A DNA stretch of 64,000 nt from Gammaproteobacteria bacterium (GCA_031291175.1 JARLJO010000016.1:1-64000), one strand, 5' to 3'. Counted from the first letter of the stretch, positions 33,923 to 42,214 are shown. Program-made: numbers and translations. The notes: a model not told the origin generated them from the sequence alone.

Positions 33923-35623
33923 TTAATTTCCGGGATACAGATTAGTAATATTTTTCCAACTCACGGTGTTAGATCCTGTAGGCACAACATATACAGCATA
34001 AACTTGATTGGTAACATAACTTTGGTTTGTGCCAAAGATAGTTTGACTAGGCGATAGCAGTCCACCATAAATGTATCCCACTAGCGTCGGTGTAGTCTGT
34101 GGTAATTGATCCAGTTGTAGTATGAAGCGGTTATCATAATTCTGACTGGGGGCTTGAATAAATTCAGCAGACAAGCCCATATACAAACAAGATGCCAGTG
34201 GTTGTCCGCTGCAGAGTGGTTGTAGATTTGCATATTCCTGAACATTGCCCGATGCATCCGCGCTAATCAAATCCATTACGTTGCCATAAGGCGTCGTATT
34301 GTCGAAGACCAGTCCATTCGCTCCCCAATATAAATTACTGAGACCAGAAAAGCTTGCCACATAGCTTGTATTACTATTTGCGCTGTACATGGATAAATGA
34401 GGCGATAAATATTGATTGGCCTGTTGATTAATAAAATTATCGTTAGATTGTAAATTCGAATTAAAATTAATACCATTTGTCCATACCAAGGCAAAATTGC
34501 CAGGCGTAAATGGACCCCCTAACGCAAACAAAGTATCGGTATTGCCTAGTTTAAATGGCGCTAAGCTATAGTCGCGTCTTCGCCAGCCACTACCATCCAG
34601 CGCATTATGCCTCACGCTATTGACTATTGTAATAGAAGACAATGATGGATCAGCGCTAAACTGATAAATGGTATTCGTATAAGCTTGCAGTGTGCCACAA
34701 TAAAAACCTTCACAGCGTTGCCCATAAGCTAAATAAAAATAGTTACCAATTTTACCCAGTTGTCCACCCGTCACCTGGAATTCTGGAATGCTAGTATTGT
34801 AATTCACATAAGGCGCCAAATTCGTTTCATGATTCATGACGGCACGAATCATGCCGGGAACATTAATGGCGGTGATCGTATTTAAAGTAATGAAAGTCGC
34901 GGTATTAGGCACATTATAAAATCCACCGATAATATAGAGTGTGTCGCCGTCTTGTAAAAACTCAGGATCAGAACTTGCCAATTGATTTTGCACGGCGACT
35001 GGCAAATTGGTACTACTGATATTGACGGAATCTATTTGAGTTGTAACGGGATTATAAACATAGATATCGCTATTAAAAACATTCGTAAAATCATGAAAAG
35101 CGATCAATGAACCGCTGACAATCAGCCAATTACTTGCATTTTTTGCCACAACAGGATCACGCAGCGCCGGTAATTTGCTGCTATTAACGGGCACCAGGGT
35201 CAGGCTGGGTATGCCGGATGTCACAGTGATGTTTATGGGGTATTGCACAGCATCAGCGCTAGGTTTAGCCCACTCTTTTAGTGCGGTTGATATGGTTTTT
35301 CCAGTAGATTCTGCATTCAGTACCAATTGAATAGTGCAGGATTGTCCTGGTGCGAGCAGATTGCCGCAGGTAGAAGATGAGATGGATAATCCACTGGGAA
35401 AACTGCTTTGGTCTATGACCGTGACACTGACTTTGGTTGTCATGTTAGTCACAGTGAAAGTGGCGGATGTACTAGAAAATGCAGCGACAGTAGCGGGAAA
35501 AGGTTTGGTCGCGGTGATAGAAATCAAATGGGCAGAAGCCGTTATAGGTAAAAGCAGAAAGATGGCGCTGATGACTTTAATGCATCGTTTGCGTATTGAT
35601 TGAGAGGTTGGCTTGTACTCCAT
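33923..35623 (-). CDS. secreted Kelch/propeller-like protein with shared N-terminal domain
   Basis: A secreted protein of about 566 residues. A basic leader (RKRCIKV) and a hydrophobic core ending ITASA, before HLISIT, form the signal peptide. The next ~105 residues closely match the start of the mature protein at 18491-21625: HLISI.AT.PFP, VTN.T, VIDQS.FP.GLSI, STC, ISTALKE.A.PSAD.VQ.PI. The two genes therefore share a paralogous domain. The rest (150-566) looks like a propeller with Kelch-like strands (DTLYIIGGFYN, NYFYLAYGQ, DTLFALGG) and ends in a beta-rich tail. The ATG at 35623 has AAGGA at good spacing; the ATG at 35632 overlaps that site. Probably exported and perhaps surface-bound; the ligand is unknown. 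Confidence 0.8.
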   Translation of the reverse strand: MEYKPTSQSIRKRCIKVISAIFLLLPITASAHLISITATKPFPATVAAFSSTSATFTVTNMTTKVSVTVIDQSSFPSGLSISSSTCGNLLAPGQSCTIQLVLNAESTGKTISTALKEWAKPSADAVQYPINITVTSGIPSLTLVPVNSSKLPALRDPVVAKNASNWLIVSGSLIAFHDFTNVFNSDIYVYNPVTTQIDSVNISSTNLPVAVQNQLASSDPEFLQDGDTLYIIGGFYNVPNTATFITLNTITAINVPGMIRAVMNHETNLAPYVNYNTSIPEFQVTGGQLGKIGNYFYLAYGQRCEGFYCGTLQAYTNTIYQFSADPSLSSITIVNSVRHNALDGSGWRRRDYSLAPFKLGNTDTLFALGGPFTPGNFALVWTNGINFNSNLQSNDNFINQQANQYLSPHLSMYSANSNTSYVASFSGLSNLYWGANGLVFDNTTPYGNVMDLISADASGNVQEYANLQPLCSGQPLASCLYMGLSAEFIQAPSQNYDNRFILQLDQLPQTTPTLVGYIYGGLLSPSQTIFGTNQSYVTNQVYAVYVVPTGSNTVSWKNITNLYPGN

Positions 35624-35746
35624 CTGTTTCATCCTTAAAATAAATGGGTTATCACTGTTTCCTATGCTTCTGCTTTGAATTTAATAGAAAGCAAACTCGT
35701 GAGTCAATCTTTATTCTTTATTTTATGTTCAGTTATAAAAACTCTG

Positions 35747-35838
35747 TTGACTGGGGTCCTGTCAGAACGGGGTAGCTTTTCCGTGCTCGCAAGCTCCGCG
35801 CGTAAAAAGCAAACCTACCCTGACAGGACCCCAGTCAA
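35747..35838. repeat. family C element, minimal copy with perfect terminal inverted repeats
   Basis: A 92-bp unit bounded by perfect 19-bp inverted repeats, TTGACTGGGGTCCTGTCAG at 35747-35765 and its complement at 35820-35838. Inside are GGTAGC, TTTTCCGTGCTC, CGCGTAAAAAGCAAACCTAC. The clean inverted ends make it look like a small non-autonomous transposable unit. No flanking target duplication was identified. Confidence 0.88.
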
Positions 35839-35878
35839 TATCATCTTCGCTATAATCTGCAGCTACTGCAAATTCGCC

Positions 35879-37747
35879 CTATTCTCTAGATCGCGCCACA
35901 ATCGTCAAAGCCACCTGCTTATGCAAACGATACACAACAATCCTGACAGGTTCTCCCACATGCAGCGCACGCAGAACAAAGCTATAATCATAAATATCAT
36001 GAATCTGCTTACCCGCTAGTTGAATAATGACATCATCAGGCCGTAGGCCTGCTTGCTCAGCAGGAGAATCCTTGGTGACGCCAGAGATTTTTACACCCAC
36101 CCTATCAGCGCTGGCATAATCGGGGATCGTGCCAAGATAAACTCTAAATCCTCGCCCAGAAGCCTCATCCGATTTTTTCACCGCCTGATAGTCAATAACG
36201 TTTGGCACGTCTTCAAGCGTTAGAATGAAATTCACTAACCACTCAGAAATATTTTTAATGCCTTCATAATTTAATGTGTCTGCTTTGTCGCGTGGCGTAT
36301 GATAAGCCTCATGCGCTCCAGTAAAAAAATTCAGTGTGGGCACGCCTTGAAGATAAAATGCGGTAGAGTCAGTCGGTAAATAAGGATCATTTTGCGTTAG
36401 TAAAGAAAGAGTATGCTTAGCATTAGCATATTCAATCAGCTTAGGCCAGAGTGAGCTTGAGCCGACACCTTGGAGAACCAGGCTTTTTCTTAAATGACCC
36501 ACCATGTCTAAGTTAATATCAGCTGCAATGATGTCATGCAGTGACTGATTATGCATATTGTTTAGGGTGTTTTTCACAAAATGAGAGGATCCCAGAATAC
36601 CAAATTCTTCACCTGACCAGGCCGCAAACAAAATATCTTTATCGCCATGCAATTTGCCGCGCTTTTTCAAATTACAAAGCTTGCGCGCTGCTTCCAGGAT
36701 ACTAGCAACACCTGATGCATTATCATCTGCGCCAGAATGAATCTTTCCTATTTCATCCTCACGAGCCATCGATCCACTCAGTTTGCCTCGTCCCAAATGG
36801 TCAACATGCGCACCAACAATAATCATAGGTGAGTGGGTGGCGCTAACTTTTAGCTTTGCCAGCACATTGCGCCCATGTTGCTTGTCCTGCACAATATCGG
36901 TTCTACCAACAATTTTGATATGAGAGAGCGTAGGTAATGCACGTGTTTTACCTTCATCCAAGCTATCTTGTAAGGTCTGAAGCGAGTCAGATGATGGGTT
37001 TAACAAATCATCGATAATATTATCAATAACCGAAATGGCAATAATACCAGATCCGGCTAATGAGGTATCAAATGAAAGTGGAATTAACTCATGCTTTACC
37101 TTTGAATTAGGCCCACTAACAAAAATGATTCCTTTCGCGCCTTGTTCTTTAGCAGTAAACGCTTTATAGCGTAATGAAGAATATTGACTGAGTTGACGAC
37201 TCCGTTCTGGACTTATCCTTTCTGGCGTATATCGGAAAACAACCACCCATTTATTTTTTACATTTATACCGTGATAAGAATCATAAGCCGGTAGCTTACC
37301 TAAAGCGGGAGCAGTGATGCCATACCCTACAAAAACAAGCTCTTTATTATCAAAATCAGTATTATCTGAGAATGACAGAGGCCGCCATTCCTGATTGAGC
37401 ACTAGCTGTTTTGTCATACCTTTTTGATTAGTGATGGTGAGAGAATTATGTGAGCCGAGTGAAATACCGGCGGTAAAATTGAACTCTTGAAAAAATGTTC
37501 CATTGTCTCCAGCAGGAATTAATCCCAAATCATGAAATACGTTTGCAACGTATTGCGTTGCAATTTTTTCACCAATGGTTCCCGTGAGTCGTCCTTCCAG
37601 TTTATCTGAACTTAAAAAGTTGACGTGTTTTTGCAAATCTTTTTTTGTAATGGTATGACGAAAATCAGTGGGCGATGGCGTGCCGCTATGGGTGACTCCT
37701 GACAATAACAAGAAAAAACTCATGAGGACAAAATGTTTAAGCTGCAT
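35879..37747 (-). CDS. secreted M28 family zinc aminopeptidase with PDZ domain
   Basis: A 622-residue exported di-zinc peptidase. The signal peptide is MQLKHFVLMSFFLLLSG. A PA-type insert lies at about 120-240. The M28 core has GAHVDHLG (zinc His314, Asp316), GADDNASG (bridging Asp341), SGEEFG (catalytic Glu380 and zinc Glu381), INLDMVGH (Asp414) and AYHTPRDKAD (His483). The set is complete, so the enzyme should be active. A PDZ domain closes the chain (GVKISGVTKDSPAEQAGLRP, VIIQLAGKQIHDIYD). Likely a periplasmic or secreted aminopeptidase that may use the PDZ for substrate or partner binding. The ATG at 37747 follows AGAAGAG. A single gene; the family C repeat lies downstream. Confidence 0.9.
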   Translation of the reverse strand: MQLKHFVLMSFFLLLSGVTHSGTPSPTDFRHTITKKDLQKHVNFLSSDKLEGRLTGTIGEKIATQYVANVFHDLGLIPAGDNGTFFQEFNFTAGISLGSHNSLTITNQKGMTKQLVLNQEWRPLSFSDNTDFDNKELVFVGYGITAPALGKLPAYDSYHGINVKNKWVVVFRYTPERISPERSRQLSQYSSLRYKAFTAKEQGAKGIIFVSGPNSKVKHELIPLSFDTSLAGSGIIAISVIDNIIDDLLNPSSDSLQTLQDSLDEGKTRALPTLSHIKIVGRTDIVQDKQHGRNVLAKLKVSATHSPMIIVGAHVDHLGRGKLSGSMAREDEIGKIHSGADDNASGVASILEAARKLCNLKKRGKLHGDKDILFAAWSGEEFGILGSSHFVKNTLNNMHNQSLHDIIAADINLDMVGHLRKSLVLQGVGSSSLWPKLIEYANAKHTLSLLTQNDPYLPTDSTAFYLQGVPTLNFFTGAHEAYHTPRDKADTLNYEGIKNISEWLVNFILTLEDVPNVIDYQAVKKSDEASGRGFRVYLGTIPDYASADRVGVKISGVTKDSPAEQAGLRPDDVIIQLAGKQIHDIYDYSFVLRALHVGEPVRIVVYRLHKQVALTIVARSRE

Positions 37748-37823
37748 GCAAACTCTTCTTTAAGAATCAATATGAAAAAAGTTAATGTAACACACCTCCC
37801 GCTCTTGCAAATAGCCTCACTTC

Positions 37824-37851
37824 TTGAAAACAAATAATAAACTGTTATATT
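37824..37851 (+). promoter_or_regulatory. putative promoter of the peptide deformylase gene
   Basis: TTGAAA (37824-37829) and an extended -10, TG-t-TATATT (TG at 37843-37844, TATATT at 37846-37851), are separated by 16 bases. It lies about 65 bases upstream of the ATG, between divergent genes. Confidence 0.55.
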
Positions 37852-37916
37852 AATCAAGAAATGCGTGACGCAGCCATAAGCCGCCCTAATTTTTAATAAA
37901 AATATGCAGAGATTCT

Positions 37917-38531
37917 ATGCCTAATTTACTGAAGTTTGTTGAGAAGACCGATCCGATTTTGCGTGAGACTATGCCAGAGGTGCAGGATTTCAACGATCCA
38001 ACCCTTCATGAAATGATAAAAAACATGTGTTATTCCATTTTACCCGAGCAGCTTAAAGCGGCCAACGGTGCTCATGAAAGTGCGGCTGGAATGGCTGCCA
38101 ATCAGTGGGGCATCAAAAAAAGAATATTTATTTTTACGCCAGACGGATCACAAGCCGGCAAAAGACTGGAAGTCATGATAAATCCTTCTTATCTCCCTTA
38201 TTTGCAACCCACAGAAACAACGCCAGAAATGGTAGCCGCGTTTGAGGGTTGTTTCTCTGTTCCGCTGACCACTGGTATAGTGAATCGTTATGAAGCAATC
38301 ATGGCAACTTATTATAATTTAGCCGGAGAAAAAATAGAGTGTCTGATGGAAGGCTGGGAAGCCCGAGTCTTTCAGCATGAAACAGATCATTTGGATGGAA
38401 AATTATTTGATGGTCAACTTGATCAATATCTCGGCCCTGAATGTCTGGAACGTATTATCTTTAAAGATAAAGAAGAAATGAGATCCTTTTGGGAAGATAA
38501 AGTAAAAGCGAGTCGCGATCAGTCCGAGTGA
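37917..38531 (+). CDS. def: peptide deformylase
   Basis: Removes the formyl group from the N-terminal Met of new proteins in the cytoplasm. The 204-residue protein has the three family motifs: AAGMAANQWG (form of GxGxAAxQ, residues 56-65), EGCFSVP with metal Cys112, and QHETDHLDG with His154, catalytic Glu155 and His158. All ligands are intact. It is longer than the classic E. coli enzyme and has extra residues around 75-105, and SVP is used in place of the usual LS(V/L)P, so it belongs to a divergent deformylase class. It could be a second copy next to the standard def elsewhere. The ATG at 37917 lies behind a good promoter candidate. Confidence 0.88.
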   Translation: MPNLLKFVEKTDPILRETMPEVQDFNDPTLHEMIKNMCYSILPEQLKAANGAHESAAGMAANQWGIKKRIFIFTPDGSQAGKRLEVMINPSYLPYLQPTETTPEMVAAFEGCFSVPLTTGIVNRYEAIMATYYNLAGEKIECLMEGWEARVFQHETDHLDGKLFDGQLDQYLGPECLERIIFKDKEEMRSFWEDKVKASRDQSE

Positions 38532-38586
38532 ATAACTGTATCACTTTATAAAAATAGCGACTTCAAAAAATAGTTTCTCACCTATG

Positions 38587-38785
38587 CGCAAAAAGCAAAC
38601 CTGCAAGGTGTTAACTCAAGGAGAGTGATTATCTTATTCCAGCTCAAAAACACCACATCCCTGTGGTTAAAGCCGCCATCCATGGCTTGCTCTTCGCTTC
38701 CATAAGATAATCACTCTCCTTGAGTTAACGCTATTTTTATATTCACATCCACTTCGTGGAAGAGAAAAAAGCATTTACAAAGAAC
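38587..38785 (+). repeat. family C element interrupted by another inverted-repeat element
   Basis: Left part: CGCAAAAAGCAAACCTGC, matching the middle of family C. Right part: TTTTTATATTCACATCCACT, then TCGTGGAAGAGAAAAAAGCA, matching the C end. Between them lies the unit at 38610-38729, flanked by the two C halves. Confidence 0.7.
38610..38729. repeat. 120-bp element with perfect 28-bp inverted repeats
   Basis: The arms at 38610-38637 and 38702-38729 are perfect 28-bp inverted copies, outer ends GTTAACTC and GAGTTAAC, around a 64-base spacer. It sits inside a family C repeat, so it looks like a separate insertion. No other copy was found in the window. Confidence 0.85.
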
Positions 38786-38805
38786 CCCAACGTAACACAA
38801 AGATG

Positions 38806-38871
38806 AGTAGCACGGACTAAGACCCCCACGCTTTTTGTGGGGGTCGTGTCCGCGAACCCCTGCTAAATCAC
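38806..38871 (+). repeat. family A palindromic repeat, copy 4
   Basis: AGTAGCACGGACTAAGACCC, then the stem with a CGCTTTTTG loop, then GTGTCCGCGAACCCCTGCTA and AATCAC. The full tail is kept. It directly follows the end of a family C element. Confidence 0.9.
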
Positions 38872-38923
38872 ATATGCAAGGTTAGGTTAAACTTTTTTGC
38901 AAACCCCAACATCATTCATCATC

Positions 38924-39940
38924 TTATCTCTTATTAAAAATAGAATAGATTAAATTTCTCGTCTCACTTTGCAATGATTTCATCGGACAAATACCTTTCT
39001 TTTCCCCAAACAAAGTGGACAAAATAGTAGGAGCATATTGAGCCAATACATCTTTATTCATCCCCTGCTCATCTTGCAACATCGTCATGCCAATGATTCG
39101 GTTTAACTCACGCTTCCCCAATTCTTCAATCAAATCCGAGATCGTCAAACTCGACATCTGCTTCGGCAGCATAGTGACATACAAAGCCATGCATTCTGTT
39201 TGATAAAGGGCATCGAAATATTGCATTTCAATTAACCCTTCTCTTGCCCCATCAGGCCCTACAATTAAAGTGCGAGATGTTTTCAAGACAATGCTATGCT
39301 CAGCTAACCATTTTCTTATAATGTCGTCTAAGCTAGATAATTGCAGCTTAGTTGCTTGTCCACACAACCTTTCATTCAACTTCTGAATGCTCTTCAAATA
39401 ATGATTCAGCAACAGTAAAACATGAGATAAATCCATGCAGGTTTGTAGGCTAGTGATGAAGGACGTAGAACAGCTCACTAGCTCCGCTTCAAGTAAGCTA
39501 AGATCAGTTGCACCTTGATAGGCATGCAGCTCCGTCATGATCTCCGCCAAATCGTCCCTCACTGTCTGTAATGATCTTTTGCCTGCAAGAACAGCTTGCG
39601 TCAGTAAGGTAAGACTAACAGACACATGCACCAGATTTTTTATCCTAATATAGTGATGACCTATCGCAGCTGTATCTGCTGAAGCTATTTGGATATGCTT
39701 GCCCTCAGATTCGCATTTCAAAAGCAACAACTGCCCGTGCAAATAGATGATCACATGATCAATCTCAGAAAGATGCAATCGCGCGACTTTAGTATGAAGC
39801 GAATGGAATACACTATATTGGCGTATGCTTTGCCTACTGAGAGAAGCTTTAGATTGGGTGGCCGCTAAACGTTTAACATCTAAAAAGATTGCTCCGCAGA
39901 TAACCTTTTTGAGCGTACAGGCCGTTACGTAAAAGCGCAT
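38924..39940 (-). CDS. hypothetical protein, 338 aa (start uncertain, possible upstream frameshift)
   Basis: I do not recognise this protein. It is helical and largely soluble, with many Leu, Ser and Thr residues and eight or so Cys, and no clear signal peptide. The ATG at 39940 gives the longest frame but lacks a good ribosome-binding site. A TGA lies in frame two codons upstream. A second frame (39873-40016) with an AGGG site overlaps the first 22 codons, so the true N-terminus may lie there and a frameshift may separate the two. The region downstream of the stop is repeat-rich. No function or partner is proposed. Confidence 0.6.
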   Translation of the reverse strand: MRFYVTACTLKKVICGAIFLDVKRLAATQSKASLSRQSIRQYSVFHSLHTKVARLHLSEIDHVIIYLHGQLLLLKCESEGKHIQIASADTAAIGHHYIRIKNLVHVSVSLTLLTQAVLAGKRSLQTVRDDLAEIMTELHAYQGATDLSLLEAELVSCSTSFITSLQTCMDLSHVLLLLNHYLKSIQKLNERLCGQATKLQLSSLDDIIRKWLAEHSIVLKTSRTLIVGPDGAREGLIEMQYFDALYQTECMALYVTMLPKQMSSLTISDLIEELGKRELNRIIGMTMLQDEQGMNKDVLAQYAPTILSTLFGEKKGICPMKSLQSETRNLIYSIFNKR

Positions 39941-40016
39941 TACTCACTGGCGCATTAACATGAGTGCCTGTTGGCAGTAAGAGTTTACTTTGAATTAACC
40001 ATTTTCTTAAGTTCAT
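39873..40016 (-). other. 47-codon overlapping frame, possible displaced N-terminus of the 338-aa gene
   Basis: Starts with ATG at 40016 behind AGGG (7 bases away) and encodes MNLRKWLIQSKLLLPTGTHV, continuing through an Asn-Ala-Pro-Val-Ser-Asn segment and ending LRSNLFRC. It overlaps the start of the 338-residue frame and reads into it. It could be the original N-terminus lost by a frameshift near the A5 run in this overlap, or a short leader ORF. It is not assigned as a gene. Confidence 0.35.
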
Positions 40017-40482
40017 ACAATTACCCTTTATCAAAAGAACCAAATAGAGAGCGATGCTTTAGCATAACGAATGCCATGCAACACTCAGTGCAAAAATCAA
40101 TGGAGCCTATAGCTATTTGAATTTATTTGAGTAGATTGGCTGGAAAGCCAAAAAAAGGAAAAGTACAAAATGAATAACAAGCAATAACCCCCATCCGATC
40201 GGAGAGTATCTGAGCTAGCTTGTTAGTATGAGGTAAGTACATGAGACACCCAATATAGACCTGGTTCGTTTAATATTAATACCATCGGCGGCATGCCCTG
40301 TCAAATACTAACCATGCTATTCTCCACAAAAAAATAACGATTTTTTAAAATACTATCGTACCGCAGATAAGCTAATGTCGCTGTTTTATCTATATTGAAT
40401 TGATCTCAATTTTCTGACAACATGTTGACTGTTTTATAAAAAGCATTCCAGATGGAATGCTTGTCAATATAAGGAGTTTGAT
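40017..40482. other. 466-base intergenic region
   Basis: No gene or repeat family seen. The right end holds the probable promoter of the next gene: CTGACA at 40414-40419 and TATAAA at 40435-40440 with a short 15-base spacer. A perfect hairpin follows, GCATTCC-AGAT-GGAATGC at 40443-40460, in the 5' leader just before the AAGGAG site. Confidence 0.55.
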
Positions 40483-40875
40483 ATGCGTAAAATTTTAATT
40501 ACCACGGCTGTGTCTTTCTGTTTAATGGCGAGTGGTGCTTATGCTGGTGTTTTAACGGATTCTGACATGCCCGCATTAAAAGAAGCATTAAAAAAATCTT
40601 ACACGCTACAGTTATGCCAGCAAGATATACCAAAAGCTAGCCAACAAACCTGTGATTGTTTGGGCCAAGCAATGGCAGATGGTCTGAATACCGAAAAATT
40701 AAAACTCTGCAATAAAGAAGGCTATGACGATTGCGTTGCAGCAGAATTTTCTGCAACAAAATCCGGCTTAACCGATAAGCAAATCACCGACTGTAAAATG
40801 CTAACGAAAGAAGATTCCACTGCTGCTGATAAAAAAGAAGATGACAAATCCGCTGACAATGCTGCAACAGAATAA
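40483..40875 (+). CDS. small secreted cysteine-rich acidic protein
   Basis: A 130-residue exported protein. Signal peptide MRKILITTAVSFCLMASGAY, cut near AYA-G. The mature domain (about 85 residues) has six Cys (LQLCQQD, TCDCLGQ, LKLCNKE, DDCVAAE, TDCKML), suggesting three disulfides. The tail is Asp/Lys-rich and disordered (EDSTAADKKEDDKSADNAAT). AAGGAG precedes the ATG. A leader hairpin (40443-40460) and a terminator (40905-40937) frame it as its own transcript. I do not recognise the family; small secreted Cys-rich proteins of this type occur in Coxiella and Legionella without known function. Confidence 0.78.
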   Translation: MRKILITTAVSFCLMASGAYAGVLTDSDMPALKEALKKSYTLQLCQQDIPKASQQTCDCLGQAMADGLNTEKLKLCNKEGYDDCVAAEFSATKSGLTDKQITDCKMLTKEDSTAADKKEDDKSADNAATE

Positions 40876-40904
40876 ATAAGCGTTCAAGAGTTGTTTTATC
40901 AATC

Positions 40905-40937
40905 GGAGCCAGGAGCGATCTCAGGTCTGGCTTTTTT
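40905..40937 (+). terminator. intrinsic terminator after the cysteine-rich protein gene
   Basis: GGAGCCAG (40905-40912) and CTGGCTTTTTT (40927-40937) form a stem with a partly paired centre and a run of six T immediately after. It lies 30 bases past the stop codon. Confidence 0.75.
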
Positions 40938-40975
40938 GATGCGAGAGTATTTAGTAATAACACAGGAGATTCACC

Positions 40976-41197
40976 ATGAATGGATTCAAACTAAAATCAA
41001 TAACAGCGCCATCTATCCTGTTAATCATGGCGTTTTTATCATCACTGTCATTTGCCACCAGTGCATCAACCAGCGCAAAGATTTATGGGACAAAGATGGG
41101 CTGTATGTCATGTCATCAGGGCGCATCAATACCGCCTGAAAAAGTGTTAAAGAAAACGCCCCGAGGTGAACAACAAGATCCTCAAGCGGACAAGTAA
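40976..41197 (+). CDS. small exported CXXCH protein (possible c-type haem protein)
   Basis: A 73-residue protein with an N-terminal signal peptide (SITAPSILLIMAFLSSLSFA, cut after FA-TS). The mature part has MGCMSCHQGAS: Cys-Met-Ser-Cys-His is the covalent haem attachment motif of cytochrome c, at about residues 43-47. The rest of the mature protein is only about 47 residues, less than a classical cytochrome c, and no distal Met pattern is clear, so the haem call needs testing. A simple redox or metal-binding role is an alternative. AGGAG lies 8 bases before the ATG. It stands alone between a terminator and a family B repeat. Confidence 0.68.
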   Translation: MNGFKLKSITAPSILLIMAFLSSLSFATSASTSAKIYGTKMGCMSCHQGASIPPEKVLKKTPRGEQQDPQADK

Positions 41198-41259
41198 TTT
41201 TCGTTATTCCTGAGAAAAACAGCAATGCTATCTCATTCAGAACTCTGTCGTAGCGCAAG

Positions 41260-41300
41260 AACCTCTACGTACCGTGGACAAGCCACGGTACGTAGAGGTT
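41260..41300. repeat. family B palindrome, perfect 41-bp copy
   Basis: Arms AACCTCTACGTACCGTGG (41260-41277) and its complement (41283-41300) around ACAAG. Compared with the copy at 18135, bases 4-6 differ on both arms in a paired way (CTC for TCC, GAG for GGA). It lies in the gap downstream of the CXXCH gene. Confidence 0.92.
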
Positions 41301-41351
41301 TGAGAGCGGTACGTAAGGATTAGCAGTTAGATAATGAAAACTTCCCAAAAG

Positions 41352-42161
41352 TCATAATGAAGCTCTAGGTGAATCCTCATCAAGCCCTTTTATCCCTGAA
41401 TCAGGATTGATGGATATTTTGGAAGGCGCTTTATTCACTCGCAACTGTGTAAACACGCTTGAGAGGCTGCCGGCAACCACTTCCAGAACGTTGGCTTGTT
41501 CTATAATTTCTTGGGGTGGTTCCAGTTCAAGGTGCGTAAATAGCTCAATAAACTTATTGGCAATTCGTGATTTTTGGCTTTGCCAGGTCAGTTTGCTTAA
41601 GTTGCCTACGCATACACTGTGATATCCGCTTTCTAGTGCTTTGCGACAAACTTCTTCATCATCGTCCATGATAATAATATTTTTTTTGCTGATAGAATCC
41701 TGGCTTCCCGATGAGCTTGATGAAACTGAAGCAGCAGAAGAAGAGGAATATGAGTCAAAGACATCTCTTGCTTTATTCAATGCATGTAAAGTTTTGCATT
41801 GATGGCCAGTAAAAAATACCAATCGAGGATCAATCAGGTTTTTTAAACCTAAATTAGGACCAAGACCCATGCACTTAACAGGATATTTAATATAAATATC
41901 ATCTTCTAAAACAACCGCGCTAACAATATCTCCCATCAATCCTAATTTTTCATTTTGACTGTTTATGTATTTCTTTTTAAATGTTGCAATGCCGATGTAT
42001 AAATCGACATTGGCTTTTTTTAACGTCGCAACTAACAGCGTGAGATACTGTTGCCATAGCGCTTGGCTGCCATTCCAGACAATGTTGGTATCCGTTGAAT
42101 CGTTATAATTCGTCAACATGTCATCAATATCAAGCAAGAGTACAGCGGTTCTGGATTTCAT
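41352..42161 (-). CDS. HAD-superfamily hydrolase-like protein
   Basis: A 269-residue soluble protein with the haloacid dehalogenase fold motifs: motif I LLLDIDDMLT (Asp11, Asp13), motif II within IGIATFKK, a Lys in ALNKARD, and motif IV IIIMDDDEEVCR. This set is that of HAD phosphatases. A Ser-rich insert (YSSSSAASVSSSSSGSQDS) separates motif III from IV, and the C-terminal 70 residues are an extra helical extension with a polar tail. There is no signal peptide. It lies 53 bases downstream of the lipase-like gene on the same strand and may share its transcript. Substrate unknown; an effector role is possible because of the Ser-rich insert and the neighbour. Confidence 0.72.
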   Translation of the reverse strand: MKSRTAVLLLDIDDMLTNYNDSTDTNIVWNGSQALWQQYLTLLVATLKKANVDLYIGIATFKKKYINSQNEKLGLMGDIVSAVVLEDDIYIKYPVKCMGLGPNLGLKNLIDPRLVFFTGHQCKTLHALNKARDVFDSYSSSSAASVSSSSSGSQDSISKKNIIIMDDDEEVCRKALESGYHSVCVGNLSKLTWQSQKSRIANKFIELFTHLELEPPQEIIEQANVLEVVAGSLSSVFTQLRVNKAPSKISINPDSGIKGLDEDSPRASL

Positions 42162-42214
42162 GAGTATTTGACCTAATAAATTAGTTAATCTGCAAACTAA
42201 AGTGTTTGTATCCC

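Larger units (their letters stand above)
38532..38923. other. 392-base intergenic region made of repeats
   Basis: No gene. It contains the interrupted family C element (38587-38785) with its nested inverted repeat and, immediately after, a family A copy (38806-38871). Confidence 0.7.
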
